A stretch of DNA of 7,640 nt from Deltaproteobacteria bacterium (lineage in GTDB: Bacteria; Desulfobacterota; DSM-4660; Desulfatiglandales; HGW-15): NCBI GenBank assembly GCA_016929815.1, contig JAFGIC010000050.1, positions 1-7,640 of the forward strand, in the 5' to 3' direction. A program made the position numbers and the translations under genes. Below are positions 1 to 6,127 of this stretch, one piece after another (the first letter of the stretch is position 1; each line of letters begins with the position of its first letter). Below the pieces are notes generated by a model that worked only from the letters and a program-made list of their open reading frames with translations, was not told the DNA's origin and searched no databases.

Positions 1-103
1 CGGCAGGCCGGTCTAAAAAATAAACCATGGTCCCGATAAGCAGAGACACCGCACCTATCAGGACCTGCAATTTATTTATACCTTTCTCCGTGGAGTCGGT
101 CAT
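1..103 (-). CDS. Partial membrane protein of unknown function (N-terminus only)
   Basis: Reading leftwards from an ATG at 103, an open frame continues off the window edge for 34 codons. The product starts MTDSTEKGINKLQ, followed by a hydrophobic stretch (about residues 13-30, VLIGAVSLLIGTMVYFL) and then DRPA. This looks like a short cytoplasmic N-terminus and a first transmembrane helix. I do not recognise the family; the 'VYFLDRP' ending of the helix is vaguely VanZ-like but too short to assign. The start codon overlaps the stop of the ferritin-like gene (ATGA at 103-100) and has no convincing ribosome binding site, so translation is probably coupled to that gene. The length and topology of the rest cannot be seen. 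Confidence 0.6.
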   Translation of the reverse strand, partial: MTDSTEKGINKLQVLIGAVSLLIGTMVYFLDRPA

Positions 104-405
104 TTTTTAATCTTTTCGATCTCCTCCTCCACCTCGCCCGCGCCTTCGGCATAGAATTTTTCTTCATCAGGCGCAAGCTCCTTCAATAGCCTCAGAAACT
201 CCCCGGCATGGACCCTCTCCTCGTCCGCGATGTCCTTGAGGACCTCGATTGCAAGTTTGTTGTCCGTTGACTCGGCCAACTGCATATAAAGCTGGATGGC
301 CTCATACTCAGCACTGATCATGAATCTTATGGCCCTGACCAGTTCCCCATGGGTCAGCTTACGGTCTTTTGCAAGACCTGAAAACGGCGTTCCGAATTCC
401 GGCAT
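100..405 (-). CDS. Ferritin-like diiron protein, encapsulated-ferritin type
   Basis: A 101-residue, mostly helical and acidic protein. From family knowledge such proteins oxidise and bind iron; short two-helix members work as dimers or rings and are often cargo of encapsulin shells. Two helices are evident (about 17-46 and 50-78). Likely metal ligands are E33 in SAEYEA, E63 in DEERVH and H66; the spacing E-30-E-3-H is that of EncFtn, and the sequence also resembles the ferritin-like N-terminal domain fused to archaeal encapsulins. The tail (83-101) is Glu/Lys-rich, and no typical encapsulin docking peptide is seen. The start MPEFG is chosen because GGAGGG (412-417) lies 6 nt upstream; the frame stays open 40 codons further up, but that part is not ferritin-like. 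Its stop overlaps the next start by 4 nt. Family is fairly sure; encapsulation is inference. Rubrerythrin-like family is the alternative label. Confidence 0.88.
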   Translation of the reverse strand: MPEFGTPFSGLAKDRKLTHGELVRAIRFMISAEYEAIQLYMQLAESTDNKLAIEVLKDIADEERVHAGEFLRLLKELAPDEEKFYAEGAGEVEEEIEKIKK

Positions 406-411
406 CTTAAT

Positions 412-417
412 CCCTCC
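412..417 (-). promoter_or_regulatory. Ribosome binding site of the ferritin-like gene
   Basis: GGAGGG on the minus strand, 6 nt before the ATG at 405. It decides the start: the in-frame upstream codons would place the start inside the neighbouring repeat-protein gene with no comparable site. Confidence 0.8.
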
Positions 418-475
418 ATTAAAAATATTTTTTAATAATAAAATCTCTTCGAACAATATAAGGTGCAGGTTATAT

Positions 476-1978
476 TCAATCACACTCACACTGGCAGGTA
501 GTGCCGGGATAAAAATCATTAACAAGAGTTATCTCACCGGAACCGTCCAGTTTCCATAACTCGCTCCCATATTCTTCGGTTTCTCCTGTTATATAATAGT
601 CATCATTGAAACCCATTATCAAGAAAATATCATCCAGACCGGACTGACTGGGGGAAACCAGCTGTTCCGGATCAGAGATGCCGTCATATGCCCAGATATT
701 GTCAACACTCATCTTTAAAATCAACTCTTCGTCATGAATAAAAAGGTCTGATATATTAAACCAAGTGTCGTAATCATATTCAATTTTTTCAGGTGTATTC
801 ACTCCGTCATATACCCATAAATTAGTTGCCCCAAGCGTTTCTGAACCATCCCAACCTGTTGTAATGTCACAAGCAATAAAATAAAAACGGTTATTGAGGA
901 TCGTATAGGTATTTGAAAAGAGATTTGTATACTGGATCATTGAGGAATAGGGTTGATCAAAATTCAGCGAACTTACAGGATTATTTCCATCATATTCATA
1001 CAGGCTGCATTGTGTTATATCATTGGTCTTCTCCATTACCTCTATCAACAGTTTATCATTAAATACATCTACCGGATTTACCCTGATATATTCTTCAGCT
1101 GAGAAATCCGTTATTTTTTCAGGCGGATTATCACCGTCTATTACCCACAGCTGCTGACCGTTTTCGCTGTCATCAGCCGAAAAAAACAGCTTGCCCTGAA
1201 AAACCACAAATATACTCGATGTATAAGAAAAGGCGCTTCCGGACGGATTTATATCCGCGACCATGTACTGGCTGTCTGAAGAGTCATCATAGCACCACAA
1301 CTCGGTGCCCGATTCCACAGTATACCCCCGGAAATAGAGCTTGTTGTTATAGACAATGTAATTGTAGTCATCGAAAAAGGGAATAACATTTCCCGCAATG
1401 GCCGGCGCATCAGATGATATGTCATATGAGAATAATACTTCATCCCCCACGGAATTGCTGTATACGCTGAAATAAAGTCTATTGTTGTATTCCATCAGAT
1501 ATTCAACACCGGAATATTCTTCCGAATCTTCAGGGAAAAGACTCTGGGGCGGAGTTACTCCATCATACTTCCAAAGATATCCCCCCTGAACAAAATAAAG
1601 CACATCGTTTAAAATCAGTTTATCGGTTATTGAAGAACCCAGGTCTGAAATCTCCACAATATTCCCGCTTTGATCTATTTCATACAATTTGAGTTGCGCA
1701 ATATCTTTACATCCTTCATATGCTGTGAAAAAAAGCCTATCATTAAACATGATGAAATCATCGGGATCCCCGCTGTGAATAAAACACATTTTATAACAGT
1801 CCTCATTCGAGTCGCAGACTATATCGACGTCATAATCACAGGTATCTTCATCATTGCTGTTATCTTCATCTTCACTCCCTCCCCCGCCTCCTGTTGCGAT
1901 AACAACAAAAAATCCCAAAGCTATTACGAATGCCAGAAAGATATACCGCAGTGACTTGCAGAACATTTTTGCTTCCAT
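476..1978 (-). CDS. Secreted repeat protein with about nine LYF/ELWxYDG units (beta-propeller-like)
   Basis: A 500-residue exported protein of unknown function. Residues 1-29 form a signal peptide: MEAKMFCKSLR, a hydrophobic core FLAFVIALGFFVV, then IA before TGGGGGS. The VIA/T junction suits signal peptidase I. The position where many relatives carry a lipobox Cys before the glycine run is Thr here, so I do not call it a lipoprotein. After an acidic, Cys-containing linker (36-65) come about nine units of 40-60 residues, each with an N-[DN]-x-L-[YF]-F strand and an ELWxYDG-like strand (for example GTELWCYD, GQQLWVIDG, ATNLWVYDG, GSELWKLDG). This is typical of bacterial ELW-repeat proteins with a predicted beta-propeller fold. 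It ends in TCQCECD. The start at 1978 has GGAGA 6 nt upstream; GTG 2035 and the ATGs at 2026, 2002 and 1999 are weaker. The gene is visibly more A/T-rich than its neighbours. Confidence 0.85.
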   Translation of the reverse strand: MEAKMFCKSLRYIFLAFVIALGFFVVIATGGGGGSEDEDNSNDEDTCDYDVDIVCDSNEDCYKMCFIHSGDPDDFIMFNDRLFFTAYEGCKDIAQLKLYEIDQSGNIVEISDLGSSITDKLILNDVLYFVQGGYLWKYDGVTPPQSLFPEDSEEYSGVEYLMEYNNRLYFSVYSNSVGDEVLFSYDISSDAPAIAGNVIPFFDDYNYIVYNNKLYFRGYTVESGTELWCYDDSSDSQYMVADINPSGSAFSYTSSIFVVFQGKLFFSADDSENGQQLWVIDGDNPPEKITDFSAEEYIRVNPVDVFNDKLLIEVMEKTNDITQCSLYEYDGNNPVSSLNFDQPYSSMIQYTNLFSNTYTILNNRFYFIACDITTGWDGSETLGATNLWVYDGVNTPEKIEYDYDTWFNISDLFIHDEELILKMSVDNIWAYDGISDPEQLVSPSQSGLDDIFLIMGFNDDYYITGETEEYGSELWKLDGSGEITLVNDFYPGTTCQCECD

Positions 1979-1984
1979 AGATAT

Positions 1985-1989
1985 TCTCC
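1985..1989 (-). promoter_or_regulatory. Ribosome binding site that fixes the repeat-protein start
   Basis: GGAGA on the minus strand, 6 nt before the ATG at 1978. It supports starting at MEAKMFCK, which also gives a normal-length signal peptide, over the longer in-frame starts at 1999-2035. Confidence 0.65.
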
Positions 1990-2081
1990 ATTTGTTCATC
2001 ATCGATTCCAGGTTGAAATTTAACATGAAAAACACGGACCATTTTCTATTCAGAACCCAAAACGCTTATTATCCATTTTTA

Positions 2082-2189
2082 ATATTAACCGTCTCATAAT
2101 AGGATCAGCATGATGTTTCCATAAAAACCAATAGATACCCGCCTTCGCAGGAATGACGGAGGTGAGTCCAATTATGAGACGGTTAATAT
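2082..2189. repeat. MITE-like element with perfect 19-bp terminal inverted repeats
   Basis: ATATTAACCGTCTCATAAT at 2082-2100 is exactly reverse-complemented at 2171-2189, enclosing 70 bp with no ORF. The core of the interior (about 2137-2158) contains CCCGCCTTCGCAGGAATGAC, which resembles the short dispersed 'CCCGC..GCGGGAATGAC' repeats known from many proteobacteria. If the inner ends are TTAACC...GGTTAA, each side is flanked by TA (2083-2084 and 2187-2188), as expected for insertion by an IS630/mariner-type transposase; but TA is itself palindromic, so this is only suggestive. It sits between the degraded oxidoreductase gene and the repeat-protein gene, and could also act as a transcript-end hairpin. 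The perfect inverted repeat is seen directly; calling it a MITE is inference. Confidence 0.6.
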
Positions 2190-2213
2190 CTGTACATTTC
2201 TCTCGCGCCTTTC

Positions 2214-2498
2214 TTACTGTGAGAAGGCAGAATCAATCGCCACCTTTACATCATCAAGCCATTTAATCCTTTGAGCCTCTGTGCTGGCAACAATAATGCT
2301 GAATATACGACGATGGAAGTTGTCGACCCCGCATAGGCCGAAGATACAGTTCTTCCATATGGTTTCAAGCGGGTCTCCGAATACGTCCCTTTCTCTTTCA
2401 GGATCGGTATTGGATGTATTAAAGACAATGGCGGTCCTGGCGATCGCATGATTGAAACTCTCCGGATCAGGGTGAGCCAGTATAACCGATATCTTCAT
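2214..2498 (-). pseudogene. NAD(P)H oxidoreductase (flavodoxin-like fold) with a large in-frame internal deletion
   Basis: The 94-residue product joins two ends of a flavodoxin-fold NAD(P)H-quinone oxidoreductase. Residues 1-22 (MKISVILAHPDPESFNHAIA) are the first beta strand and FMN-phosphate loop. Residues 23-94 (IVFNTSNTDPERERDVFGDP, then WKNCIFGLCGV, HRRIF and a final helix) are the C-terminal third. Family members are usually around 190-200 residues, so about 100 residues carrying the central strands, the HPxWW-type flavin/substrate region and part of the dimer interface are absent. The frame is kept across the junction near residues 21-24. It starts 15 nt after the M48 gene with a G-rich Shine-Dalgarno and is probably cotranscribed. 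Without its core it is unlikely to bind flavin or NAD(P)H. It could instead be a stable small protein or an assembly collapse. Family assignment is confident; loss of function is inferred. Confidence 0.8.
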
Positions 2499-2513
2499 AT
2501 TAGAAAAATCCCC

Positions 2514-4463
2514 CTAGGCGCGTCCAGTTCCTGATGTTATGAATGGAGGCATGGGGCAGTCAAGTGAATCGGCAATCAGCCGCAACAGCTCCGCCTCTTC
2601 AACCGTGATAAATGAATCCGCGCTTATACATGCTATGCAGGCCTTCAGCGCCTTTTTCTTGACCTGAGGAGACGCCATCTCAAGCCTTTCAAGGGAACTG
2701 TCCAGGGCGTTCAAGCCGCATTTCTCCCTGGCCAGGATTGACGGTCTTCCTCCCATATCAAGCTCACCTATCCCCCTTATAAAGGACTCTTGCGCCGTTG
2801 AAGTCACGTCATTGCCTTGCCATGCCAGGACGGATAATATGATAAGACATTCCACCTGGACCTGATCGATCACATTGTATCTGACGGCCGGTGCAGGCAT
2901 CTTCTTGAATGTCGGATCAAGATGCCGCAGCAGCACACGCTGCATCACATATTCAAAAAGACTGATCTTCTTGTCCGCCTCAATAAGCCGCTTTACGTTC
3001 TTTCTGAACATCTCATACTGGCCAGGCGAAAGAAGCCTCAGGGCGGGTATGGCCAGATCCGCCAGGGGCAGTCTGTATTCTCTTCCAACCGTGTCAATGA
3101 CCGGGGCAAGCGAGATCGTCTCTTTCATGACCGGGGGATCGGATTCCTCTTGCAGACCTTCCATCTGTAACCTTCTTATATCCTCCTCCCTGTTAAGGAG
3201 CAGGCAATATATCACGGCCCTTGCACCGAAGGGCTCCCTGACTGCCTCGGCTGCCGCAGTCGGGATGCATGACAGGATCTGCCCGGCAAATACCAGGTGT
3301 TCGGCGCCCGGGTTCCCTGCGACGGACGTCAGTATTTCAGGCGAAAAATTGATCTTTTCTTCCGCTCCTGATGCGGGACAGGCCGCCTGTGAGGCAAGGG
3401 AGGATATGCCGGTCTGAGAATCCTGATGGACTACCTGCTCCTCCGTTCGTTCTTGAACATCCGCCAGAAAAGACGGATCGATTCTGCGGATCCGTTCCTT
3501 AATGGGCGGATGTGTGGCAAGCAGATTCATAAAAGGTTTTGCAAGACCGTTCCCGAAAAAGAGATGGCTGGCCTCTTCCGCGTGCAGGTTTCTTATTTTT
3601 GACCCGGCATGATAGGATCCGATTTTTTTAAGGGCCCCTGCTATGCCGGAGGGATTCCGGGTAAACTGAACTGCAGATGCATCTGCAAGAAACTCCCTTT
3701 GCCTGGACACCGCGCTTTTAATCAGCTTTCCGAAAAAGACGCCTATGTATCCCACCGCCATTATTATTAGACCCGCTAAAATAATTGCTCCGCCTCCGCC
3801 CTTCTTGCCTCTCGAACGCGGGACCCCGGAGGAGCTTCCACGAACAATTATCCTGCCTATCACGGCAATGACAAGGATTCCCGCTATTATCCCCATAAGC
3901 CGGATGTTCAGCCTCATATCGCCGTTAAGTATGTGGCTGAACTCATGGGCGATCACACCCTGAAGCTCATCGCGTGAAAGCTCCTTTATACACCCATGAG
4001 TTACAGCCACTACTGCATTTCCCGGGGTGTGGCCTGCAGCAAAGGCATTAATTCCGGCCTCATTTTCCAGGATGTAAACGCTTGGAACAGGAACACCCGA
4101 GGCAATTGATATCTCCTCTACGACATTCAGAAGCCTCCGCTGATCAGGGTCGGTCGTATTGGGATCAACAGGAATTCCCCCGAGCATCTCGGCAACAGCC
4201 CGGCCTCCCTTTGACAATGCAGCAATCTTAAAGGCGTTCCCTAAAAAGATAATAATAATCACCGAAACAGCTACCCATATGAAAAGCCCGGGATTCCAGA
4301 AACCTGTCCCTGCGCTGCTGAAATTCATCCCAGCTATAACCAGCGCCGCATACACACCAAAAATCAGAAACAGGACTGCAAGGATGAAATATAGTGTGAG
4401 AATTGCAGTCTTTCGCCTTGCATTATCCTGATGTTCAAAGAAATCCATGGTGCGGCTGGTCAT
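2514..4463 (-). CDS. M48 family membrane metallopeptidase with TerB-like C-terminal extension
   Basis: A 649-residue zinc protease of the HtpX/M48 type, predicted in the inner membrane with its active site facing the cytoplasm. Order: two transmembrane helices (about 21-45 and 61-79); a catalytic domain with HEFSH at 173-177 (H173 and H177 zinc ligands, E174 catalytic) and the third ligand E257 in REFLAD; a second hydrophobic pair (about 187-207 and 224-246); THPPIKERIRRI at 317-328, which closes the usual domain. The remaining 320 residues are an extension absent from HtpX; 496-516 and 605-641 (SADSFITVEEAELLRLIAD) look TerB-like. The start at 4463 has GGGAG 12 nt upstream; the ATG at 4448 (MDFFEHQD) matches where relatives begin and is an alternative. 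lemA lies 86 bp upstream and the degraded oxidoreductase 15 bp downstream. Role in membrane-protein turnover or stress is inferred from family. Confidence 0.92.
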   Translation of the reverse strand: MTSRTMDFFEHQDNARRKTAILTLYFILAVLFLIFGVYAALVIAGMNFSSAGTGFWNPGLFIWVAVSVIIIIFLGNAFKIAALSKGGRAVAEMLGGIPVDPNTTDPDQRRLLNVVEEISIASGVPVPSVYILENEAGINAFAAGHTPGNAVVAVTHGCIKELSRDELQGVIAHEFSHILNGDMRLNIRLMGIIAGILVIAVIGRIIVRGSSSGVPRSRGKKGGGGAIILAGLIIMAVGYIGVFFGKLIKSAVSRQREFLADASAVQFTRNPSGIAGALKKIGSYHAGSKIRNLHAEEASHLFFGNGLAKPFMNLLATHPPIKERIRRIDPSFLADVQERTEEQVVHQDSQTGISSLASQAACPASGAEEKINFSPEILTSVAGNPGAEHLVFAGQILSCIPTAAAEAVREPFGARAVIYCLLLNREEDIRRLQMEGLQEESDPPVMKETISLAPVIDTVGREYRLPLADLAIPALRLLSPGQYEMFRKNVKRLIEADKKISLFEYVMQRVLLRHLDPTFKKMPAPAVRYNVIDQVQVECLIILSVLAWQGNDVTSTAQESFIRGIGELDMGGRPSILAREKCGLNALDSSLERLEMASPQVKKKALKACIACISADSFITVEEAELLRLIADSLDCPMPPFITSGTGRA

Positions 4464-4487
4464 TTCAACAGTATGCTCCCGTATATT

Positions 4488-4517
4488 TTATAATCTTTGC
4501 CTTTCAATGATAGTCAA
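4488..4517 (-). promoter_or_regulatory. Possible promoter between lemA and the M48 gene
   Basis: In the 86-bp gap, TTGACT (4512-4517) and TTATAA (4488-4493) stand 18 nt apart on the minus strand. An overlapping alternative is TTGATG (4529-4534) with TATCAT (4507-4512), 16 nt apart. Either could supply extra transcription of the peptidase apart from lemA. Only hexamer matching supports this. Confidence 0.3.
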
Positions 4518-4549
4518 GATCGGTTATGCATCAAGTTTTCAATATTTAC

Positions 4550-5137
4550 TTAGAATTTCACCTTTACCGCTTCACGTTCCTCCGGGACCGTTATCTCAAA
4601 CAGGACTGCCTCTGTGAAACCGAAGGCCCCTGCTATTATGACATTCGGGAACTTCTCCCTGCCGATATTATAGGCCATGACAGCGTCATTGTACGCCTGT
4701 CTGGCGAATGCAATCTTATTTTCCGTCGAGGAGAGCTCCTCCATCAGTTGTGACATGGTCTGGTTGGCCTTTAAATCAGGATATGCCTCAGCAAGTGCAA
4801 AGAACTTTCCCAGCGCGCCGGTCAGTGCGCCCTCGGCCCCAATCAGGGCCTTTATAGCGTTTGCGTCTCCAGGGTTTGCAGCTGCCCTGGCATTTGCAGA
4901 ACTGGCCTGGTTCCTGGCATTGATTACTGCCTCGAGCGTCCCGCGCTCATGGGCAAGATAGCCCTTGGCGGTCTCTACCAGGTTGGGGATCAGATCATAA
5001 CGACGTTTCAGCTGCACGTCTATCTGGCTGTAGGCGTTCTTAAACCGGTTCCTTAAGGTTACCAGGCTGTTGTAAATACCCACACATGCCAGGACTAGAA
5101 CTATAATGATTGCAAGAAGAATAATAAAGGCTATCAT
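4550..5137 (-). CDS. lemA: LemA family membrane-anchored protein
   Basis: 195 residues, the usual LemA length. Residues 2-21 are one hydrophobic helix with a very short N-terminal tail, so the helical bundle is probably exposed outside the cytoplasm. The family signature follows: YNSLVTLRNRFKNAYSQIDV, then QLKRRYDLIPNLVETAKGYLAHE (42-64), an Ala-rich stretch (78-110), and the late helix ending in the FPNVIIAGAFGF region. The start has a strong AAAGGAGG (5147-5154) 9 nt upstream. LemA genes very often sit next to M48 peptidases, as here; the protein is thought to be a partner or scaffold, but its biochemical role is not settled. It starts only 31 bp after vapC, so it may be read from the vapBC promoter. 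The family call is firm. Confidence 0.93.
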   Translation of the reverse strand: MIAFIILLAIIIVLVLACVGIYNSLVTLRNRFKNAYSQIDVQLKRRYDLIPNLVETAKGYLAHERGTLEAVINARNQASSANARAAANPGDANAIKALIGAEGALTGALGKFFALAEAYPDLKANQTMSQLMEELSSTENKIAFARQAYNDAVMAYNIGREKFPNVIIAGAFGFTEAVLFEITVPEEREAVKVKF

Positions 5138-5168
5138 TTTGTTGTTCCTCCTTTATACAGGTTATATT

Positions 5169-5564
5169 TCAGAGATGCCTTTTTAATTTAAAATGTTTCT
5201 CAATTGGAATGAAATCCTTATCATTGTGAAGAAGAGGCACATCATTTTCAATCGCCACGGCGGCGATCATACAATCCATGGGTTTTCTGATGCTAGTCCC
5301 TTTTTTCCGAAGAGTGCGATATATCTCTGCTGATTGTAAAAATGTCGAATACCGCATCGGCAGGAAAACCAGTTTGGCGAGCAGGTCCCTGGTTCTCACA
5401 AATTCCGAACCTTGCCTGATGCCCTGAAGGACTTCCGACAGGATAATTCCACATATACAAATATCCTGTCGCTCTTTAATGAGCTTCTCAAGCGCGTTTA
5501 CATGTGCATAAGAACGGCCTGCGAAGATATCTATCCATACTGTTGTGTCAACAAGAACCATCAT
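5169..5564 (-). CDS. vapC: VapC family PIN-domain ribonuclease toxin
   Basis: A 131-residue single PIN domain, normal length for VapC. These toxins are Mg2+-dependent RNases that cut tRNA or rRNA when freed from the antitoxin. The acidic active-site set is present: D6 in LVDTTVWID, E44 in ILSEVLQG, D97 in KPMDCMIAAVA, and D115/D117 in HNDKDF, so the enzyme looks intact. It starts one nucleotide inside the vapB stop (taATG), which couples translation; an alternative ATG lies one codon in at 5561. Target RNA cannot be told from sequence. lemA follows after 31 bp without a visible terminator. Family is certain; activity is inferred from intact motifs. Confidence 0.95.
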   Translation of the reverse strand: MMVLVDTTVWIDIFAGRSYAHVNALEKLIKERQDICICGIILSEVLQGIRQGSEFVRTRDLLAKLVFLPMRYSTFLQSAEIYRTLRKKGTSIRKPMDCMIAAVAIENDVPLLHNDKDFIPIEKHFKLKRHL

Positions 5565-5764
5565 TATTTACGGCCCTTACGCCACTCTTCCAGGTTTCCT
5601 TCCCAACTTACATTGCCCTTAAGCTCAAGGATCTTCAGATGATTTTCATTTCTCAGCAATTCAGGCAGGGCATGGTCAATCAAAGCCTTTTGCGTCTTAA
5701 TGCCCGTTAGCTTCGCGCATTCTTCTACAAGATTGTCATCCAGGACAACATTGGTGCGTTTCAT
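5564..5764 (-). CDS. vapB: VapB family antitoxin
   Basis: A 66-residue antitoxin. Residues 1-38 (MKRTNVVLDDNLVEECAKLT, then GIKTQKALIDHALPELL) match the DUF2191/VapB family and probably form a ribbon-helix-helix DNA-binding dimer. Residues 43-60 (LKILELKGNVSWEGNLEEW) are the toxin-binding tail. The frame is open nine codons further upstream (MCKKIGEDI), but the start at 5764 is supported by GGGGAGG 5 nt upstream and by alignment with the family. The complex with VapC should repress its own promoter, which lies just upstream. Its stop overlaps the vapC start by one base. Confidence 0.93.
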   Translation of the reverse strand: MKRTNVVLDDNLVEECAKLTGIKTQKALIDHALPELLRNENHLKILELKGNVSWEGNLEEWRKGRK

Positions 5765-5769
5765 AATGT

Positions 5770-5776
5770 CCTCCCC
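5770..5776 (-). promoter_or_regulatory. Strong ribosome binding site of vapB
   Basis: GGGGAGG on the minus strand, 5 nt before the ATG at 5764. It decides the start against the in-frame longer version from 5791, whose first codons would lie in the leader. Confidence 0.75.
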
Positions 5777-5784
5777 AATTTTTT

Positions 5785-5819
5785 TACACACATTATATCG
5801 AAATCAGGGTGTATTACAA
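5785..5819 (-). promoter_or_regulatory. vapBC promoter with possible operator dyad
   Basis: On the minus strand TTGTAA (5814-5819) is followed after 16 nt by a perfect TATAAT (5792-5797), giving a transcription start near 5785 and a leader of about 20 nt. TACAC (5785-5789) and GTGTA (5809-5813) form a 5-bp inverted pair around the -10 and spacer, a reasonable site for VapB autorepression. The promoter is fairly convincing; the operator arms are short and could be chance. Confidence 0.6.
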
Positions 5820-5833
5820 TAATATATTCAGGA

Positions 5834-6127
5834 TTATAATTCCCCTTTGCCCCTGCATTCAATAATAATATTTTTAGGGATCAGGGCTATCGCAAGCCGG
5901 ATCAGGATAGGGAGAATAAGAAGGTCATCAAGGTACCCCAGCACGGGTATAAAATCCGGGATCAGATCAACGGGTGATAAGGCATAGGCTATTGCAATCC
6001 CCAGCAGTATCTTTGAGATGAAAGGGGTCCGGGGATGTTTGAGAACCCTTCCATAGAATTCAATCTCCTGCATAAAACCTTTGACCAGGTCTTTCAAGCG
6101 TCCGGTAAATCTCATATCATTATTCAC
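5834..6127 (-). CDS. DUF1232 (YkvA family) small membrane protein
   Basis: 97 residues. The DUF1232 core is at about 36-82: ISKILLGIAIAYALSPVDLI, then PDFIPVLGYLDDLLILP, with the hallmark SPxDLIPD...LGxxDD pattern. It predicts two hydrophobic helices joined by a PDFIP turn. The family is widespread and of unknown function. The start is GTG at 6127, overlapping the stop of the endonuclease V frame (GTGA), with AGGGG close upstream; ATG at 6115 is possible but lacks a well-placed ribosome site. It closes the three-gene cluster, and no hairpin terminator is visible before the vapBC promoter. Confidence 0.88.
   Translation of the reverse strand: MNNDMRFTGRLKDLVKGFMQEIEFYGRVLKHPRTPFISKILLGIAIAYALSPVDLIPDFIPVLGYLDDLLILPILIRLAIALIPKNIIIECRGKGEL

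Noticed and set aside
418..436. AT-only dyad as a terminator of the repeat-protein gene
   Set aside because: ATTAAAAA/TTTTTAAT has no GC in the stem and lies in the leader of the ferritin-like gene; too weak to call.
406..525. Longer N-terminus for the ferritin-like protein (start at 525)
   Set aside because: The extra 40 residues overlap the end of the repeat-protein gene, are not ferritin-like, and the ATG at 405 has a clear GGAGGG.
1249..1443. 64-codon minus-strand ORF inside the repeat-protein gene
   Set aside because: It is in another frame of a well-supported gene, with no ribosome site or recognisable domain.
1979..2035. Upstream starts (GTG 2035, ATG 2026, 2002, 1999) for the repeat protein
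   Set aside because: They have poorer ribosome sites and would put up to 19 extra polar residues before the signal peptide.
2875..3417. 180-codon plus-strand ORF opposite the M48 gene
   Set aside because: It lies wholly inside the well-supported peptidase gene, has a Ser/Arg-rich composition typical of an antisense frame, and shows no recognisable domain or ribosome site.
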